Shown here piece after piece: positions 17,795 to 26,877 of a stretch of DNA of 64,000 bases; positions within the stretch are counted from its first letter, which is position 1; each line of letters opens with the position of its first letter. Source of the stretch: Parvularcula lutaonensis. Its GTDB lineage: Bacteria; Pseudomonadota; Alphaproteobacteria; Caulobacterales; Parvularculaceae. The DNA lies in the NCBI RefSeq assembly GCF_014651915.1, contig NZ_BMXU01000002.1:935507-999506 (forward strand), in the 5' to 3' direction. The translations under genes were made by a program, and so were the position numbers. A model generated the notes under the pieces. It worked only from the letters and a program-made list of their open reading frames with translations, did no database searches and was not told the DNA's origin.

Positions 17795-18979
17795 TTAGCC
17801 GTTCGGGTTGCCGTCGACACTGTTCCAGAGCGACGCACACGGAATGCGGCGGGTGTCACAGCGGTCGGCGTATTTCCTGGCAATCTCGGTAACTTCTTCG
17901 AACAGGCCCTTGTCGAGGGTGATCGGCTCGAGACCGAGGTCGATGAAGTTCTTGTTCTCGACGTGGAGGTCGTTCTCGTCAGCTTCGTTGCGCGGGTTCT
18001 TGACCATGTCGATCTCCGCACCCGTCATATCTGCGATCATTTTCGCGAGGTCGCGGACACGGTGGGTTTCGACCATCTGGTTCATGATGTGAACGCGGTC
18101 ACCACGCTTCGGCGGGTTCTCAAGCGCAAGCTCGACGCAGCGGCAGGTGTCCTGGATGTGGATGAAGGCACGGGTCTGGCCACCTGTTCCGTGCACCGTG
18201 AGCGGGTAGCCGATTGCCGCCTGCATCAGGAAGCGGTTGAGCACGGTACCGTAATCGCCGTCATAGTCGAAGCGGTTGATGAGCGCCGGGTCCTTGCGAG
18301 TCTCTTCGGTCTGGGTGCCCCAGACGATGCCCTGGTGCAGGTCGGTGATCCGCAGCTGGTCGTTCTTCGCGTAGTACTGGAAGAACAGCGCATCCTGCGT
18401 CTTCGTCATGTGGTAGATCGAGCCCGGATTGGCCGGGTACAGGATCTCCTGCTCGACCTCGCCATTCTCGCCGGCATCGACCTTCACCTTGAGGTAGCCC
18501 TCGGGGATCTTCATGCCGGCGGTGCCGTAGCCGTAGACGCCCATGGTGCCGAGGTGGACAACGTGGATGTCGAGGCCCGACTCCACGATGGCGGCAAGCA
18601 CGTTGTGGGTGGCGTTGAGATTGTTGTCGACGGTGTACCGCTTGTGCTTCGCGGTCTTCATCGAATACGGCGCAGCGCGCTGTTCGGCAAAGTGAACGAT
18701 GGCGTCCGGCTTGTATTCGAGCAGCAGCTCGCGGAAGGCGTCATAGTCCTTCGCGACGTCGAGGACGCGGGCTTCGATCTTGTTGTTCGACACCCGCTCC
18801 CACGCTGCGAGGCGGTCCGAAAGGCTTGCGATCGGCGTCAGGGACTCGACTTCGAGTTCGATGTCGATCTTCCGGCGAGAGAGATTGTCGACGATCATCA
18901 CGTCATGGCCACGCGCAGACAGGTGCAGCGCAGTCGGCCAACCGCAAAAACCATCACCGCCGAGGATCATCAGCTTCAT
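17795..18979 (-). CDS. sqdB: UDP-sulfoquinovose synthase
   Basis: 394 residues, full length for SqdB/SQD1, an extended short-chain dehydrogenase. It makes UDP-sulfoquinovose from UDP-glucose and sulfite, the head-group donor for sulfolipid. The N-terminus carries the distinctive GGDGFCGWPTALHLSARGH NAD-binding motif and VDNLSRRK. Further hallmarks are HFAEQRAAPYSM, the catalytic YHMTK motif (SIYHMTKTQD) and QGIVWGTQT. No sqdD, sqdC or sqdX is adjacent. The leader contains a strong hairpin overlapping the ribosome-binding site. Identification is secure because this family is very distinctive. Confidence 0.95.
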   Translation of the reverse strand: MKLMILGGDGFCGWPTALHLSARGHDVMIVDNLSRRKIDIELEVESLTPIASLSDRLAAWERVSNNKIEARVLDVAKDYDAFRELLLEYKPDAIVHFAEQRAAPYSMKTAKHKRYTVDNNLNATHNVLAAIVESGLDIHVVHLGTMGVYGYGTAGMKIPEGYLKVKVDAGENGEVEQEILYPANPGSIYHMTKTQDALFFQYYAKNDQLRITDLHQGIVWGTQTEETRKDPALINRFDYDGDYGTVLNRFLMQAAIGYPLTVHGTGGQTRAFIHIQDTCRCVELALENPPKRGDRVHIMNQMVETHRVRDLAKMIADMTGAEIDMVKNPRNEADENDLHVENKNFIDLGLEPITLDKGLFEEVTEIARKYADRCDTRRIPCASLWNSVDGNPNG

Positions 18980-18982
18980 AGG

Positions 18983-19017
18983 AGAGCGCCCTTTAGCAAA
19001 AGAAATCCGGGCGCTCT
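18983..19017 (-). promoter_or_regulatory. Hairpin overlapping the sqdB ribosome-binding site
   Basis: A perfect 9-bp inverted repeat (AGAGCGCCC and GGGCGCTCT as read on the minus strand) encloses a 17-nt loop and ends only three bases before the sqdB ATG. The most likely Shine-Dalgarno (AAAGG) straddles the loop and the downstream arm, so folding would hide it. No U-run follows, so it is not a terminator. A role in translational control is inference. Confidence 0.5.
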
Positions 19018-19088
19018 TAGTGTCTGTTTAGAGCCGCCGCAACAGCAGAACGGGCGGCCTGACAAGATCGCAATCGCGTGAAGCCGGA

Positions 19089-20528
19089 TCAGTATGCGTT
19101 CTGGGGTTTCAGGACGGCTTTCACCGTGAGGACGAGGATCCTGAGGTCGAACCAAAGGCTCCAGTTCTCGATATATTGGAGGTCGTAGCGCAGCCGCGCC
19201 TCCATCTTCTCGGGCTCGGACGTCTCGCCGCGGAAGCCATTGACCTGCGCCCAGCCGGTCATGCCGGGCTTCACCCGGTGGCGGGCGGCATAGTCCTTGA
19301 TCAGCGCGGAATAATACTCGTCATGCTTGAGGGCGTGCGGCCGCGGGCCGACGAGGCTCATTTCGCCCTTGAGGACGTTGAAGAGCTGCGGCAGCTCATC
19401 CAGCGAGGTGCGGCGAAGGAACCTGCCGACACGGGTAATGCGGTCATCGTCCTCGGTTGCCTGCTGGACGTCGTCGCCATCCTCCATCACGCGCATCGAG
19501 CGGAACTTGATGATTGGGAAGATGTCGCCCGCCATGCCCTGCCTGCGCTGGACGAAGAAGACCGGTCCCTTGCTGTCGAGCTTCACGGCAATGGCGCAGG
19601 CCAGCATGACCGGAGAGAGCGCCAGCAACAGCAGGAAGCCAAGCACCTTGTCCTCCAGCATCTTGGTGAACTGGCCCCAGCCGGAGATCGGTCGGCGCTG
19701 CACGACATAGGTCGGGACCTCGCCAACTGTCTCGAGCCGCCCGCCCCGCGACACCCAGATCGGGTGCGGGCCGAGGCTCACATGGACAGGGAGGCGCCGG
19801 AGCTGGTCCAGAATCTTGGTCATCGAATTGTCGTCGTCATCGCCCTTTGGACAGACGATGATGTCATCGACCATACCGTCCTCGACCATGTGCTGGAGCG
19901 TGATGAATTCGTCGCTCTCTGGGTCCTCCAGCGCCGCCTGGTCGAAGCTGTGGACGATCTCGACGCTGGCCTCGGTGGCTGCCGCGCGCTGGGCGATATA
20001 CTGGGTCCGGTTCGGTGCGCCGACAAAGACAAGCCGACGGCAAAGCAGCCCGCCGCTGGCCGACAGCTTGCGAAGGATCCGGGCGACGAGGAAGCGCGAG
20101 GCGACGACACCGGCTATGCCGATGACAGCCCACGCGACGAGCCAGCCCCGCGATAGAAGCTGCGGCAGGTTGAGTGCATAACAGGCAGCGATCAGGCTGA
20201 GCAGGATCAGGGCGAATCGCCACGCGACGCCTCGCGCGGTGCCCCAGGGATCGAGCATCTGGTCGAAGCGGAAATAGCCGCCCTGTCGCAACGCCTCGAC
20301 ATAGACGAGGCTGGTCAGGAAACCCGCGGAAATGAGAACGATCGGTCGTGCTTCGATGAGGAAGCCATCGGGAAGCTCCGTCAGCGTGGCGAACGGCGTC
20401 GCGAGGGCCGCGGCGCCCGTGACGATCAGGACCTGAAGCGTCGCGACGATATCCGAGCACATCTCACGAGAGATGCCGCGGCGCTTGCGACGAACGCTTT
20501 GAACTTCATCCGCTGTGGTCGTCGACAT
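19089..20528 (-). CDS. Polyprenyl-phosphate sugar phosphotransferase (exopolysaccharide initiation)
   Basis: 479 residues of the WcaJ/PssY-like polyisoprenyl-phosphate hexose-1-phosphate transferase group. The N-terminal half has about four membrane helices and a CoA-binding-like central part. The C-terminal bacterial sugar transferase domain begins near residue 290 with one membrane helix and shows the catalytic KFRSM and RRTSLDELPQLFNVLKGEMS segments, plus GPRPHALKHDEYY and RVKPGMTGWAQVNGFRG. It starts an exopolysaccharide repeat unit on undecaprenyl phosphate at the inner membrane. No wzx, wzy or chain-length genes lie beside it. Confidence 0.93.
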   Translation of the reverse strand: MSTTTADEVQSVRRKRRGISREMCSDIVATLQVLIVTGAAALATPFATLTELPDGFLIEARPIVLISAGFLTSLVYVEALRQGGYFRFDQMLDPWGTARGVAWRFALILLSLIAACYALNLPQLLSRGWLVAWAVIGIAGVVASRFLVARILRKLSASGGLLCRRLVFVGAPNRTQYIAQRAAATEASVEIVHSFDQAALEDPESDEFITLQHMVEDGMVDDIIVCPKGDDDDNSMTKILDQLRRLPVHVSLGPHPIWVSRGGRLETVGEVPTYVVQRRPISGWGQFTKMLEDKVLGFLLLLALSPVMLACAIAVKLDSKGPVFFVQRRQGMAGDIFPIIKFRSMRVMEDGDDVQQATEDDDRITRVGRFLRRTSLDELPQLFNVLKGEMSLVGPRPHALKHDEYYSALIKDYAARHRVKPGMTGWAQVNGFRGETSEPEKMEARLRYDLQYIENWSLWFDLRILVLTVKAVLKPQNAY

Positions 20529-20681
20529 CAGGCGGAATGCCCCCTAGATACACGTTTTGCAGGCGCGAAATGCCCGTCAGATTTATCCCGAAGCAAGCTT
20601 CGTACCCCACACTATTGCTGCTACGCGACAAAAGCTGCACCGGCCAGCCGATATAGATGTTTTCGTAAGGGGGGTCTCCGG

Positions 20682-21476
20682 GTGAACCAGATCAACGACG
20701 CGATGGTGGAAGCCGCCATCGCTGGAAGCCGCATTGTCCTCGAGGTCTACCGCCGTGGCGCGGAGAGCCGGGAAAAGGCTGATGGCTCCCTTGTGACCGA
20801 AGCGGACGAGCGTGCCGAGGCTGCCATTCTCGAGATCTTGAACTCGAGAATTCCCGACATCCCTGTCATCGCGGAGGAATCCGTCGCCGGTGGCCAGGTG
20901 CCCAAGGCAACCGAGCGCTTCCTTCTGGTTGATCCTCTCGACGGCACGAAGGATTTCGTGGGCGGCACCGATGAGTTCACCGTCAATATCGCCCTGATCG
21001 AAAACGGCGAACCCGTCGCCGGGGTCGTCACGACTCCGGCCCGCGGTCAGCTCTTTTTCGGCGAAGTGGGCCAAGGCGCATCTGTCCGTCAGTACGATTT
21101 CATGTCGGGAGAGCCCCATGGCGATGCGCAGGCCATCTCGGCCCGCAAACGGCCGGAAAGCGGCGCCATCGCCATGACGTCACGCAGCCACGGCTCCGAG
21201 GAAACCCGTAAAATGCTCGAGCGCCTTGGGGTCACCGACGTCATGCCCGCCGGCTCCTCGCTGAAGTTCTGCGCCATCGCCGAAGGCCGCGCCGATCTCT
21301 ATCCGCGCCTTGGCCGGACGATGGAGTGGGATACGGCTGCGGCACATGCCGTTCTTCGCGCCGCAGGCGGCGAAGTCTATGTCTTCGACAATCAGGAGCG
21401 CGGCGACCCGCTGCGCTATGGCAAGGAAGAACGCGGTTTCGACAATCCGCACTTCCTCGCAGTCGGGAAAGAGTGA
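20682..21476 (+). CDS. cysQ: 3'(2'),5'-bisphosphate nucleotidase CysQ
   Basis: 264 residues from a GTG with AAGGGGG seven bases upstream. It is an inositol-monophosphatase-superfamily enzyme with the CysQ pattern: [40 protein letters not shown] and the late [17 protein letters not shown]. It hydrolyses 3'-phosphoadenosine 5'-phosphate to AMP, removing the by-product of sulfotransferase reactions. The stop overlaps the queG start by GTGA. Divergent from the sugar transferase gene; sulfotransferase-like genes lie 1-4 kb downstream and at 59.7 kb. Confidence 0.9.
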   Translation: MNQINDAMVEAAIAGSRIVLEVYRRGAESREKADGSLVTEADERAEAAILEILNSRIPDIPVIAEESVAGGQVPKATERFLLVDPLDGTKDFVGGTDEFTVNIALIENGEPVAGVVTTPARGQLFFGEVGQGASVRQYDFMSGEPHGDAQAISARKRPESGAIAMTSRSHGSEETRKMLERLGVTDVMPAGSSLKFCAIAEGRADLYPRLGRTMEWDTAAAHAVLRAAGGEVYVFDNQERGDPLRYGKEERGFDNPHFLAVGKE

Positions 21477-22507
21477 CGAGCAAGGAAGACAGCATCAGGA
21501 AAACGGCCCGGGACCTCGGCTTTGACGCTGTCGGTTTCACGCGGGCCGAGCTCCCTGCCAGCGTCCATGAGCACCTGTTCGAAGCTCTCGCTGAGGGCCG
21601 TCAAGGCACGATGGCATGGCTCGAGGACCGAGCCGAGAAACGCGCCCAGCCGAAGAAGCTCTGGAAGGACGCACGGTCTGTCATCATGCTCGGCATGTCC
21701 TACGGTCCCGACCAGGACCCTTTGGCGAAGCTCCTTGAGCGGACGAAGGCCAATATATCGGTCTACGCCCAAGGCGACGACTATCACGATGTCATCAAGA
21801 AGCGCCTGAAGCAGCTCGGCCGCTGGATCGCGGAAACCTGGGACTGCGAGCTCAAAGTCTTTGTCGATACGGCACCGGTGGCGGAGAAACCGCTGGGCCA
21901 GCAAGCCGGGATCGGCTGGCAGGGCAAGCACACCAACCTCGTCAGCCGCGAGCATGGAAGCTGGCTCTTCCTCGGCGCAATCTACGTCGCCATGGACCTC
22001 GAACCGGACCCTGCAGAGGTCGACCATTGCGGCTCCTGCCGCCGCTGCCTCGACGTCTGCCCCACCCACGCCTTCCCTGCTGCGTACAAGCTCGATGCCC
22101 GCAGGTGCATCAGCTACCTCACCATCGAGCACAAAGGCCCGATCCCGGAGGAGTTCCGCAAGGCGATGGGCAACCGGATCTATGGCTGCGATGACTGCCT
22201 TGCCGTGTGCCCCTGGAACAAGTTCGCGGGGCTCGGCCGCGAAGCCAGGTTGCACGCCCGCGAGGAGCTGCGGGATCCTCCCCTGGCCGATCTCTCACGG
22301 CTCGACGATGCGGGCTTTCGCGCCCTGTTCCGCAAATCACCGATCAAGCGTATCGGACGCGACCGCTTCGTCCGAAACGTCCTTATCGCAATGGGGAACA
22401 GCGGTAATCCGGCCCTCCTGACCGAGGCTGAGCGCCTTGAGCAGGATGCCTCCGAAGAGGTCCGCGACGCGGCTTCTTGGGCCGTCCAGCAGCTCAGCAC
22501 TTTGTAG
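21473..22507 (+). CDS. queG: Epoxyqueuosine reductase QueG
   Basis: 344 residues from a GTG overlapping the cysQ stop. QueG reduces epoxyqueuosine to queuosine in tRNA using cobalamin and two 4Fe-4S clusters. The cysteine motifs are clear: [12 protein letters not shown], then [13 protein letters not shown], and [13 protein letters not shown]. The upstream [20 protein letters not shown] is the family signature. The C-terminus has a short HEAT-like repeat. The rest of the queuosine pathway is not in the window. Confidence 0.95.
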   Translation: MTSKEDSIRKTARDLGFDAVGFTRAELPASVHEHLFEALAEGRQGTMAWLEDRAEKRAQPKKLWKDARSVIMLGMSYGPDQDPLAKLLERTKANISVYAQGDDYHDVIKKRLKQLGRWIAETWDCELKVFVDTAPVAEKPLGQQAGIGWQGKHTNLVSREHGSWLFLGAIYVAMDLEPDPAEVDHCGSCRRCLDVCPTHAFPAAYKLDARRCISYLTIEHKGPIPEEFRKAMGNRIYGCDDCLAVCPWNKFAGLGREARLHAREELRDPPLADLSRLDDAGFRALFRKSPIKRIGRDRFVRNVLIAMGNSGNPALLTEAERLEQDASEEVRDAASWAVQQLSTL

Positions 22508-22587
22508 TTTGCAGTCGCCGCCTCTTCTCTATTGATCTATGCAAGACCATACTGGACCATACTGACAGAGCATTTCGGCAGGGGGAT

Positions 22588-23963
22588 ATGCTGGAAAAGT
22601 TCCTGATGACGAGGCGGGAGGTTTCCTTCCGGTACTGGCAATTGCTGCTGGTGCTCGCAGCATTCGCGCTGCTGGTCGTCGGCTTCGGTGCCGGCGTCCA
22701 CAGGGCCATAACGAAGCCCGACCGAGCAGGCCCCTTCGCCAAGAGCGCCCTCGCCGTTGCGCGCATTCCAGTCGACGCCAAGACGGTGCTCAAAGCCCTA
22801 TCCGGCCGGAGCCACCCCGCAAGGTCGGGCCAGCAGCGCTTCTCCGGGCAATCAGGCTTCCAACGCTTTGCCCCCGCCACCGGGGAGGAAGGCCTCCTGC
22901 TCCTGTCTCGCTTCGATGGTGACCGGCAGCGCGGGATCGTGGAGGTCCTCGACCTTCGGGACGGTTCGGTCCTCCACACCTACTCGGTGGACGAGGCGAA
23001 AATCCACGCCACGACAAAGGCCCGAATCCCCTGGGTCGATCCGCAGACTGACAAGGACCGCTCGCGCTTTTTCCTATCCCATCCCGTGGCGACCCCGGAG
23101 GGCGGTCTCGTCTTCCACGGCATGTACACGCCCCTCGTGAAGATCGATGCGTGCTCCCGAATCGAGTGGATCGCCGACGACATTTTCCATCACGCCATCG
23201 AGCCCGCAGAGGATGGCGGTTTCTACACCGCGAGCGTTCTCTATCCCGCCACCATCCGTGGGCAAAGTGACACCTTCGCCGACGATGCCATCGTCAAGGT
23301 CTCGGCGGATGGCGAAGTTCTCTGGAAACGCTCAGTCGCCCAGATCGCGATCGCCAGTGGCCTGAAGCACCAAGCCCTTGTCCCGGCCGGGAGAAAGGAT
23401 GATCCTTTCCACCTGAATGATGTCCAACCCGTGACCGACGACGGGCCGCATTGGCAAAAAGGCGACCTGCTTCTCAGCCTCCGCCATCCCTCGTCGGTGT
23501 GGCTCTACCGACCTTCGACGGATCAGCTTGTCTGGCACCAGGAAGGTCACTGGATGATGCAGCACGATGTCGACGTCATCGACGACCACCGGATTTCGGT
23601 CTTCGACAACAACACCGCGCAGCTGCGGAGCGGTGAAAAGTCCTCGGCACAAATCATGCCGTCTTCTTCGACCTGAGCACCAAAACCGCGAAAACGCCGT
23701 TCGAAGCAGGCTTCGAGCGCCACGACATCCGGACCGTCACCGAAGGGCGCGCCGAGCTTCTCCCGGACGGCAACCTGTTCGTGGAGGAACAGAACTACGG
23801 ACGGGCGCTCGCTCTCGATACCGAAGGCAACATCGTCTGGCAGTATGTGAACAGGGCGAGCGATGGGAAGGTCTATCTCCTGCGCTGGAGCCGTTTCGTT
23901 CCTCCCGAGCAGGCCGCGGAACTGCGAAAAGCGCTCGCGGAGATACGCTGTTCGGCTGAATAA
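22588..23963 (+). pseudogene. Arylsulfotransferase-like membrane protein, interrupted by a frameshift
   Basis: The reading frame from ATG 22588 gives 362 residues closely related to the next gene: a signal anchor (about 18-37), FFLSHPVATPEGGLVFHGMY, FHLNDVQPV and QHDVDVIDDHRISVFDNN. It stops at 23676. The missing C-terminus continues in another frame to 23963 (HAVFFDLSTKTAKTPFE, then ELLPDGNLFVEEQNYGR and WQYVNRASDG). The break falls near GAAAAG at 23635-23640, where one extra base would restore the frame. It is a young pseudogene, a sequencing error in the A-run, or a -1 frameshift; the first two are likeliest. Confidence 0.8.
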
Positions 23964-24002
23964 TCGCCGAAGGGAGATATCGGCTCACGCCAGGGGGACA
24001 TT

Positions 24003-25373
24003 GTGGAAGAATTTCTGATGCGGTGGCGCAGCCTCCGCTTCCAGGCGTGGCATGCGGTCCTCGGCGGGGTCGCGATCGTCCTTGGCCTCGTCGCCTACGG
24101 CGCGGCCGTGGAGCATGGCGCGACAGGCGGCGACAACCTCATCGCCAGGGCGGCCGTCAGCTTCGCGCGCATCCCGTCGGAGACCATGAAGGTCATCCGT
24201 TCGATCAGGAACGACCACCACCCGATGCACGCGAAACGCCATGACCGGTTCGGCGGCGCTTCAGGGTTCGAGCGGTTCGTGCCGGCATCGGGCGATCCCG
24301 GCCTCCTCGCGCTCAGCCGGTTCGATCCGGTCAAGCAGCGCAACATCGTCGAGATCGTGGATCTCACCGACGGTTCGGTGCTCAACATCTACTCCGTCGA
24401 CGAACAATACGTCCACTCCCAGACCAGACGGCGTATCCCGACCATCGATCTCGAGCCTGATCGCGACAGGCTTCGCTTCGGCATGGTCCACCCGCTTGTC
24501 GAACCTGATGGCTCTATCATCTTCACGGGCATGTCGACGGCGATGGTCAAGCTCGATGCCTGCTCGCAAATCGAGTGGCTCGTGGACGGTGCCTTCCACC
24601 ATGCAATCGAGAAAGATCCGCAAGGGAATTACTGGGTGCCCGGCGTTCTCTACCCACATAGGCTCAACGGAGTGAGCGACGAGTTCCGGGATGACTCGCT
24701 TACCAAGATAAGCCCCGAAGGAGAGATCCTGCTAGAACGCTCTCTGGCGGAAATCGTCTCCAGGTCGGGTCGTGAATACGCCATCCTTGCACCCGCTGTG
24801 GAACCCGAAGATCCCCTTCATCTCAACGATATTCAGCCGGTTGCCAGCGACGGGCCCTACTGGAAGGCGGGCGACGTCTTTCTCAGCATCCGCAATCTCT
24901 CCGCGGTCGCGCTCTACCGTCCGTCAACAGACGAGATTGTCTGGTGGCGGCAGGGGCCGTGGCTGATGCAGCATGATGTCGATGTCCTGAACGAGCGGGA
25001 AATCGCGGTCTTCGACAACCGCGCGAACACGCACGGGCCGCGCTATGTCGTTGCCGGTCATAACAATTTCCCGGTCTATAACTTTGAAACGGACGAGGTG
25101 ACCCGTCCCTTCGATGAAGCCTTCAGGGTCCAGAATATTCGTTCCGCAACGCAGGGGCGCTCGGAACTCCTACCCGATGGCGAACTCTTCGTCGAGGAAC
25201 AGAACCACGGCCGCGTCCTGCAGATGGACCGCGACGGAAAGCTGAGCTGGCAGTACGTGAACCGCGGCGAGGATGGAAAGATCTACCAGGTCCATTGGAG
25301 CCGCTGGATCCCCCCTGCACTGGCGGCGCAGGTCAGGACCTCTCTTGCCGAGAAGCAGTGCTCCGCGGGCTGA
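24003..25373 (+). CDS. Arylsulfotransferase-like (ASST-type beta-propeller) membrane protein
   Basis: 456 residues from GTG 24003, with GGGGGA five bases upstream. A signal anchor (about 15-38) is followed by a large repeat-rich domain of the arylsulfotransferase family. Recognisable segments are MVHPLVEPDGSIIFTG, LHLNDIQPV, the His-Asp motif QHDVDVLNEREIAVFDNR, and ELLPDGELFVEEQNHGR near the end. True ASST enzymes transfer sulfate between phenols through a histidine; activity here is not proven. It is a tandem duplicate of the frameshifted gene before it, about 40 nt apart. It abuts the convergent channel gene with no space (TGATCA). Confidence 0.8.
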   Translation: MEEFLMRWRSLRFQAWHAVLGGVAIVLGLVAYGAAVEHGATGGDNLIARAAVSFARIPSETMKVIRSIRNDHHPMHAKRHDRFGGASGFERFVPASGDPGLLALSRFDPVKQRNIVEIVDLTDGSVLNIYSVDEQYVHSQTRRRIPTIDLEPDRDRLRFGMVHPLVEPDGSIIFTGMSTAMVKLDACSQIEWLVDGAFHHAIEKDPQGNYWVPGVLYPHRLNGVSDEFRDDSLTKISPEGEILLERSLAEIVSRSGREYAILAPAVEPEDPLHLNDIQPVASDGPYWKAGDVFLSIRNLSAVALYRPSTDEIVWWRQGPWLMQHDVDVLNEREIAVFDNRANTHGPRYVVAGHNNFPVYNFETDEVTRPFDEAFRVQNIRSATQGRSELLPDGELFVEEQNHGRVLQMDRDGKLSWQYVNRGEDGKIYQVHWSRWIPPALAAQVRTSLAEKQCSAG

Positions 25374-25805
25374 TCAGCGACGCGGCGTCCGGAGCCTCGC
25401 CGCGGCATCGACAAGAACGGCCGCCGTCAAGCCGAACATGAGAAGGCCATTGAGCGAGGCGAATCCTGTCAGCAGCTCCCACTCCCGCGGGGCCAGCACA
25501 TCACCGAAGCCTAGCGTCGTATAGGTCGAGAGCGCAAAATAGAGGGCCGCTTCGAAGTCCTCACTGGTGCCTGTGCGGAGATAGACCAAGGCCCAGACAC
25601 CCGCCGACATGACATGCGCGGCGATCAGCCAGAGCGAGATGAAAGTCAGCTTGATGACGCTTACGATCTCATCAATCACGCCCGGTCTCGGCTCTGACAA
25701 GCGCAGCCAATCACGGACCATCACGATGAAGACAGCATGGATCACCGCCGTCACGGCGATCACGCCGCCTGCAAGCGTAAGCTGCGGAAGGATGGTTGCA
25801 GCCAT
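25374..25805 (-). CDS. Small two-helix potassium-channel-like protein
   Basis: 143 residues from ATG 25805, preceded by GGGGAGAG. There are three or four hydrophobic segments, and the last two flank a pore helix with the filter sequence STYTTLGFGDVL (about 100-111). This is a variant of the TVGYGD potassium filter that is common in short proteobacterial Ion_trans_2 proteins. A longer N-terminus is open but lacks hydrophobic character and overlaps the next gene. It probably forms a tetrameric cation pore in the inner membrane. Ion preference is inferred from the filter. Confidence 0.82.
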   Translation of the reverse strand: MAATILPQLTLAGGVIAVTAVIHAVFIVMVRDWLRLSEPRPGVIDEIVSVIKLTFISLWLIAAHVMSAGVWALVYLRTGTSEDFEAALYFALSTYTTLGFGDVLAPREWELLTGFASLNGLLMFGLTAAVLVDAAARLRTPRR

Positions 25806-25869
25806 GCGGCTCTCCCCTGACACCCAGCTGGCATCGTAGCCGAAGTCAGCCGGAAGCGCCAAAGCCCGG

Positions 25870-26769
25870 CTATTCGTTCGCCTTTTCTTTCGCAAGCCGA
25901 CGCTCGAGCGCGTCGCCAACTTTCGCGGCATAGGCGCGGCAGCCATCGGGAATGGCAAGCTCGCCGCGCTGCAGGATCCGTTCGCGCATGCCGCTGGCCG
26001 AGGGGTGCGGCGTCAGGGGAACATCGCAATCAAGGCCACTGACCCGCTCGATACTGTCCTGAAAACTTGCGACCACTTCAGGGTGTTCCGAAAAACGGTA
26101 ACCCTCGGCACTGACGGCTGACAGGCTGTCCATTACCACGATCGTCTTGCAGTCTCCGTCTGCACAGGACGCCCACTGCCAACTGAGCGCCCCCGGCGTG
26201 TGGCCCGGCGTTGCGATCGCCGTCAGGGACAGCGCGCCGAGCGTGACCGTCTCGCCATCACGGACAGTGGAAGAAACAGCCACAGGAGCAAAAGCTTCGT
26301 GCACAGCAGACTGCGGGTCATCAACGCCCACCTGCCCCCGCTCGAGCACTGGTGCGGCCGCCTTCGACGCTATCACCCGCGCGCCCGAGGCCACCTTGAG
26401 CTCGGCAAGGCCGCCAACATGGTCGTGGTGTTCGTGCGTATGAAGAATGATTTTGACATCGTCGACGCTGAAGCCCAGCTCTTCGATGTTCGCGGCAATC
26501 AGGGGGCCGCCATTCTTCGGCCCGCCGTCGATCAGGATGTGGCCTTGGTCACCGGCGACGAGAAACGCCCCGATTCCGCAGGTGCCGACGTAGTGCGTGT
26601 TACCGTGGATGGTGAAGGCAGGGCCCGGCTTGTCCCAGTCGTCCCAGTCCTCGCAGGTCGCCGCCCAGTCATTGAGCGGCGAACGCGCTTCGGTGTCGAA
26701 GGTCTTGGTGCCGCAGGTCCCGAGGACCGGCAGCGCCAGTCCGCCAAGCGCGATGAAGATCTTCCGCAT
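25870..26769 (-). CDS. Subclass B3-type metallo-beta-lactamase
   Basis: 299 residues. A signal peptide (MRKIFIALGGLALPVLGTC) suggests export, possibly as a lipoprotein. The zinc site reads HTHEHHDHVGG, giving HxHxDH at residues 112-117, followed by the His in IATPGHTPGALSW and the late His in PLTPHPSASG. These, and the C-terminal DGCRAYAAKV segment, fit the B3 beta-lactamase group. Members hydrolyse penicillins and carbapenems, but many environmental homologues are untested. The gene stands alone after the infC terminator. A non-lactamase hydrolase role cannot be excluded. Confidence 0.85.
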   Translation of the reverse strand: MRKIFIALGGLALPVLGTCGTKTFDTEARSPLNDWAATCEDWDDWDKPGPAFTIHGNTHYVGTCGIGAFLVAGDQGHILIDGGPKNGGPLIAANIEELGFSVDDVKIILHTHEHHDHVGGLAELKVASGARVIASKAAAPVLERGQVGVDDPQSAVHEAFAPVAVSSTVRDGETVTLGALSLTAIATPGHTPGALSWQWASCADGDCKTIVVMDSLSAVSAEGYRFSEHPEVVASFQDSIERVSGLDCDVPLTPHPSASGMRERILQRGELAIPDGCRAYAAKVGDALERRLAKEKANE

Positions 26770-26825
26770 GCCTCGCAGCCCTGTATGCCCGCCGGCCTCT
26801 TCGCAAAACGGCGCCGGGCCGCCAA

Positions 26826-26850
26826 CAAAAAAGGCACCCCTCGGGGTGCC
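26826..26850 (-). terminator. Terminator of infC
   Basis: An 8-bp perfect stem (GGCACCCC at 26833-26840 with GGGGTGCC at 26843-26850) has a two-base loop. Read on the minus strand it is followed by TTTTTT, which marks the 3' end of infC and separates it from the lactamase gene. Confidence 0.85.
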
Positions 26851-26877
26851 TCTTTATCCTGAAAATGCTGGTCGCGC

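Noticed and set aside
23620-23680. Programmed -1 frameshift in the first arylsulfotransferase-like gene
   Set aside because: No proper slippery heptamer or downstream pseudoknot is apparent, and the paralogue reads straight through.
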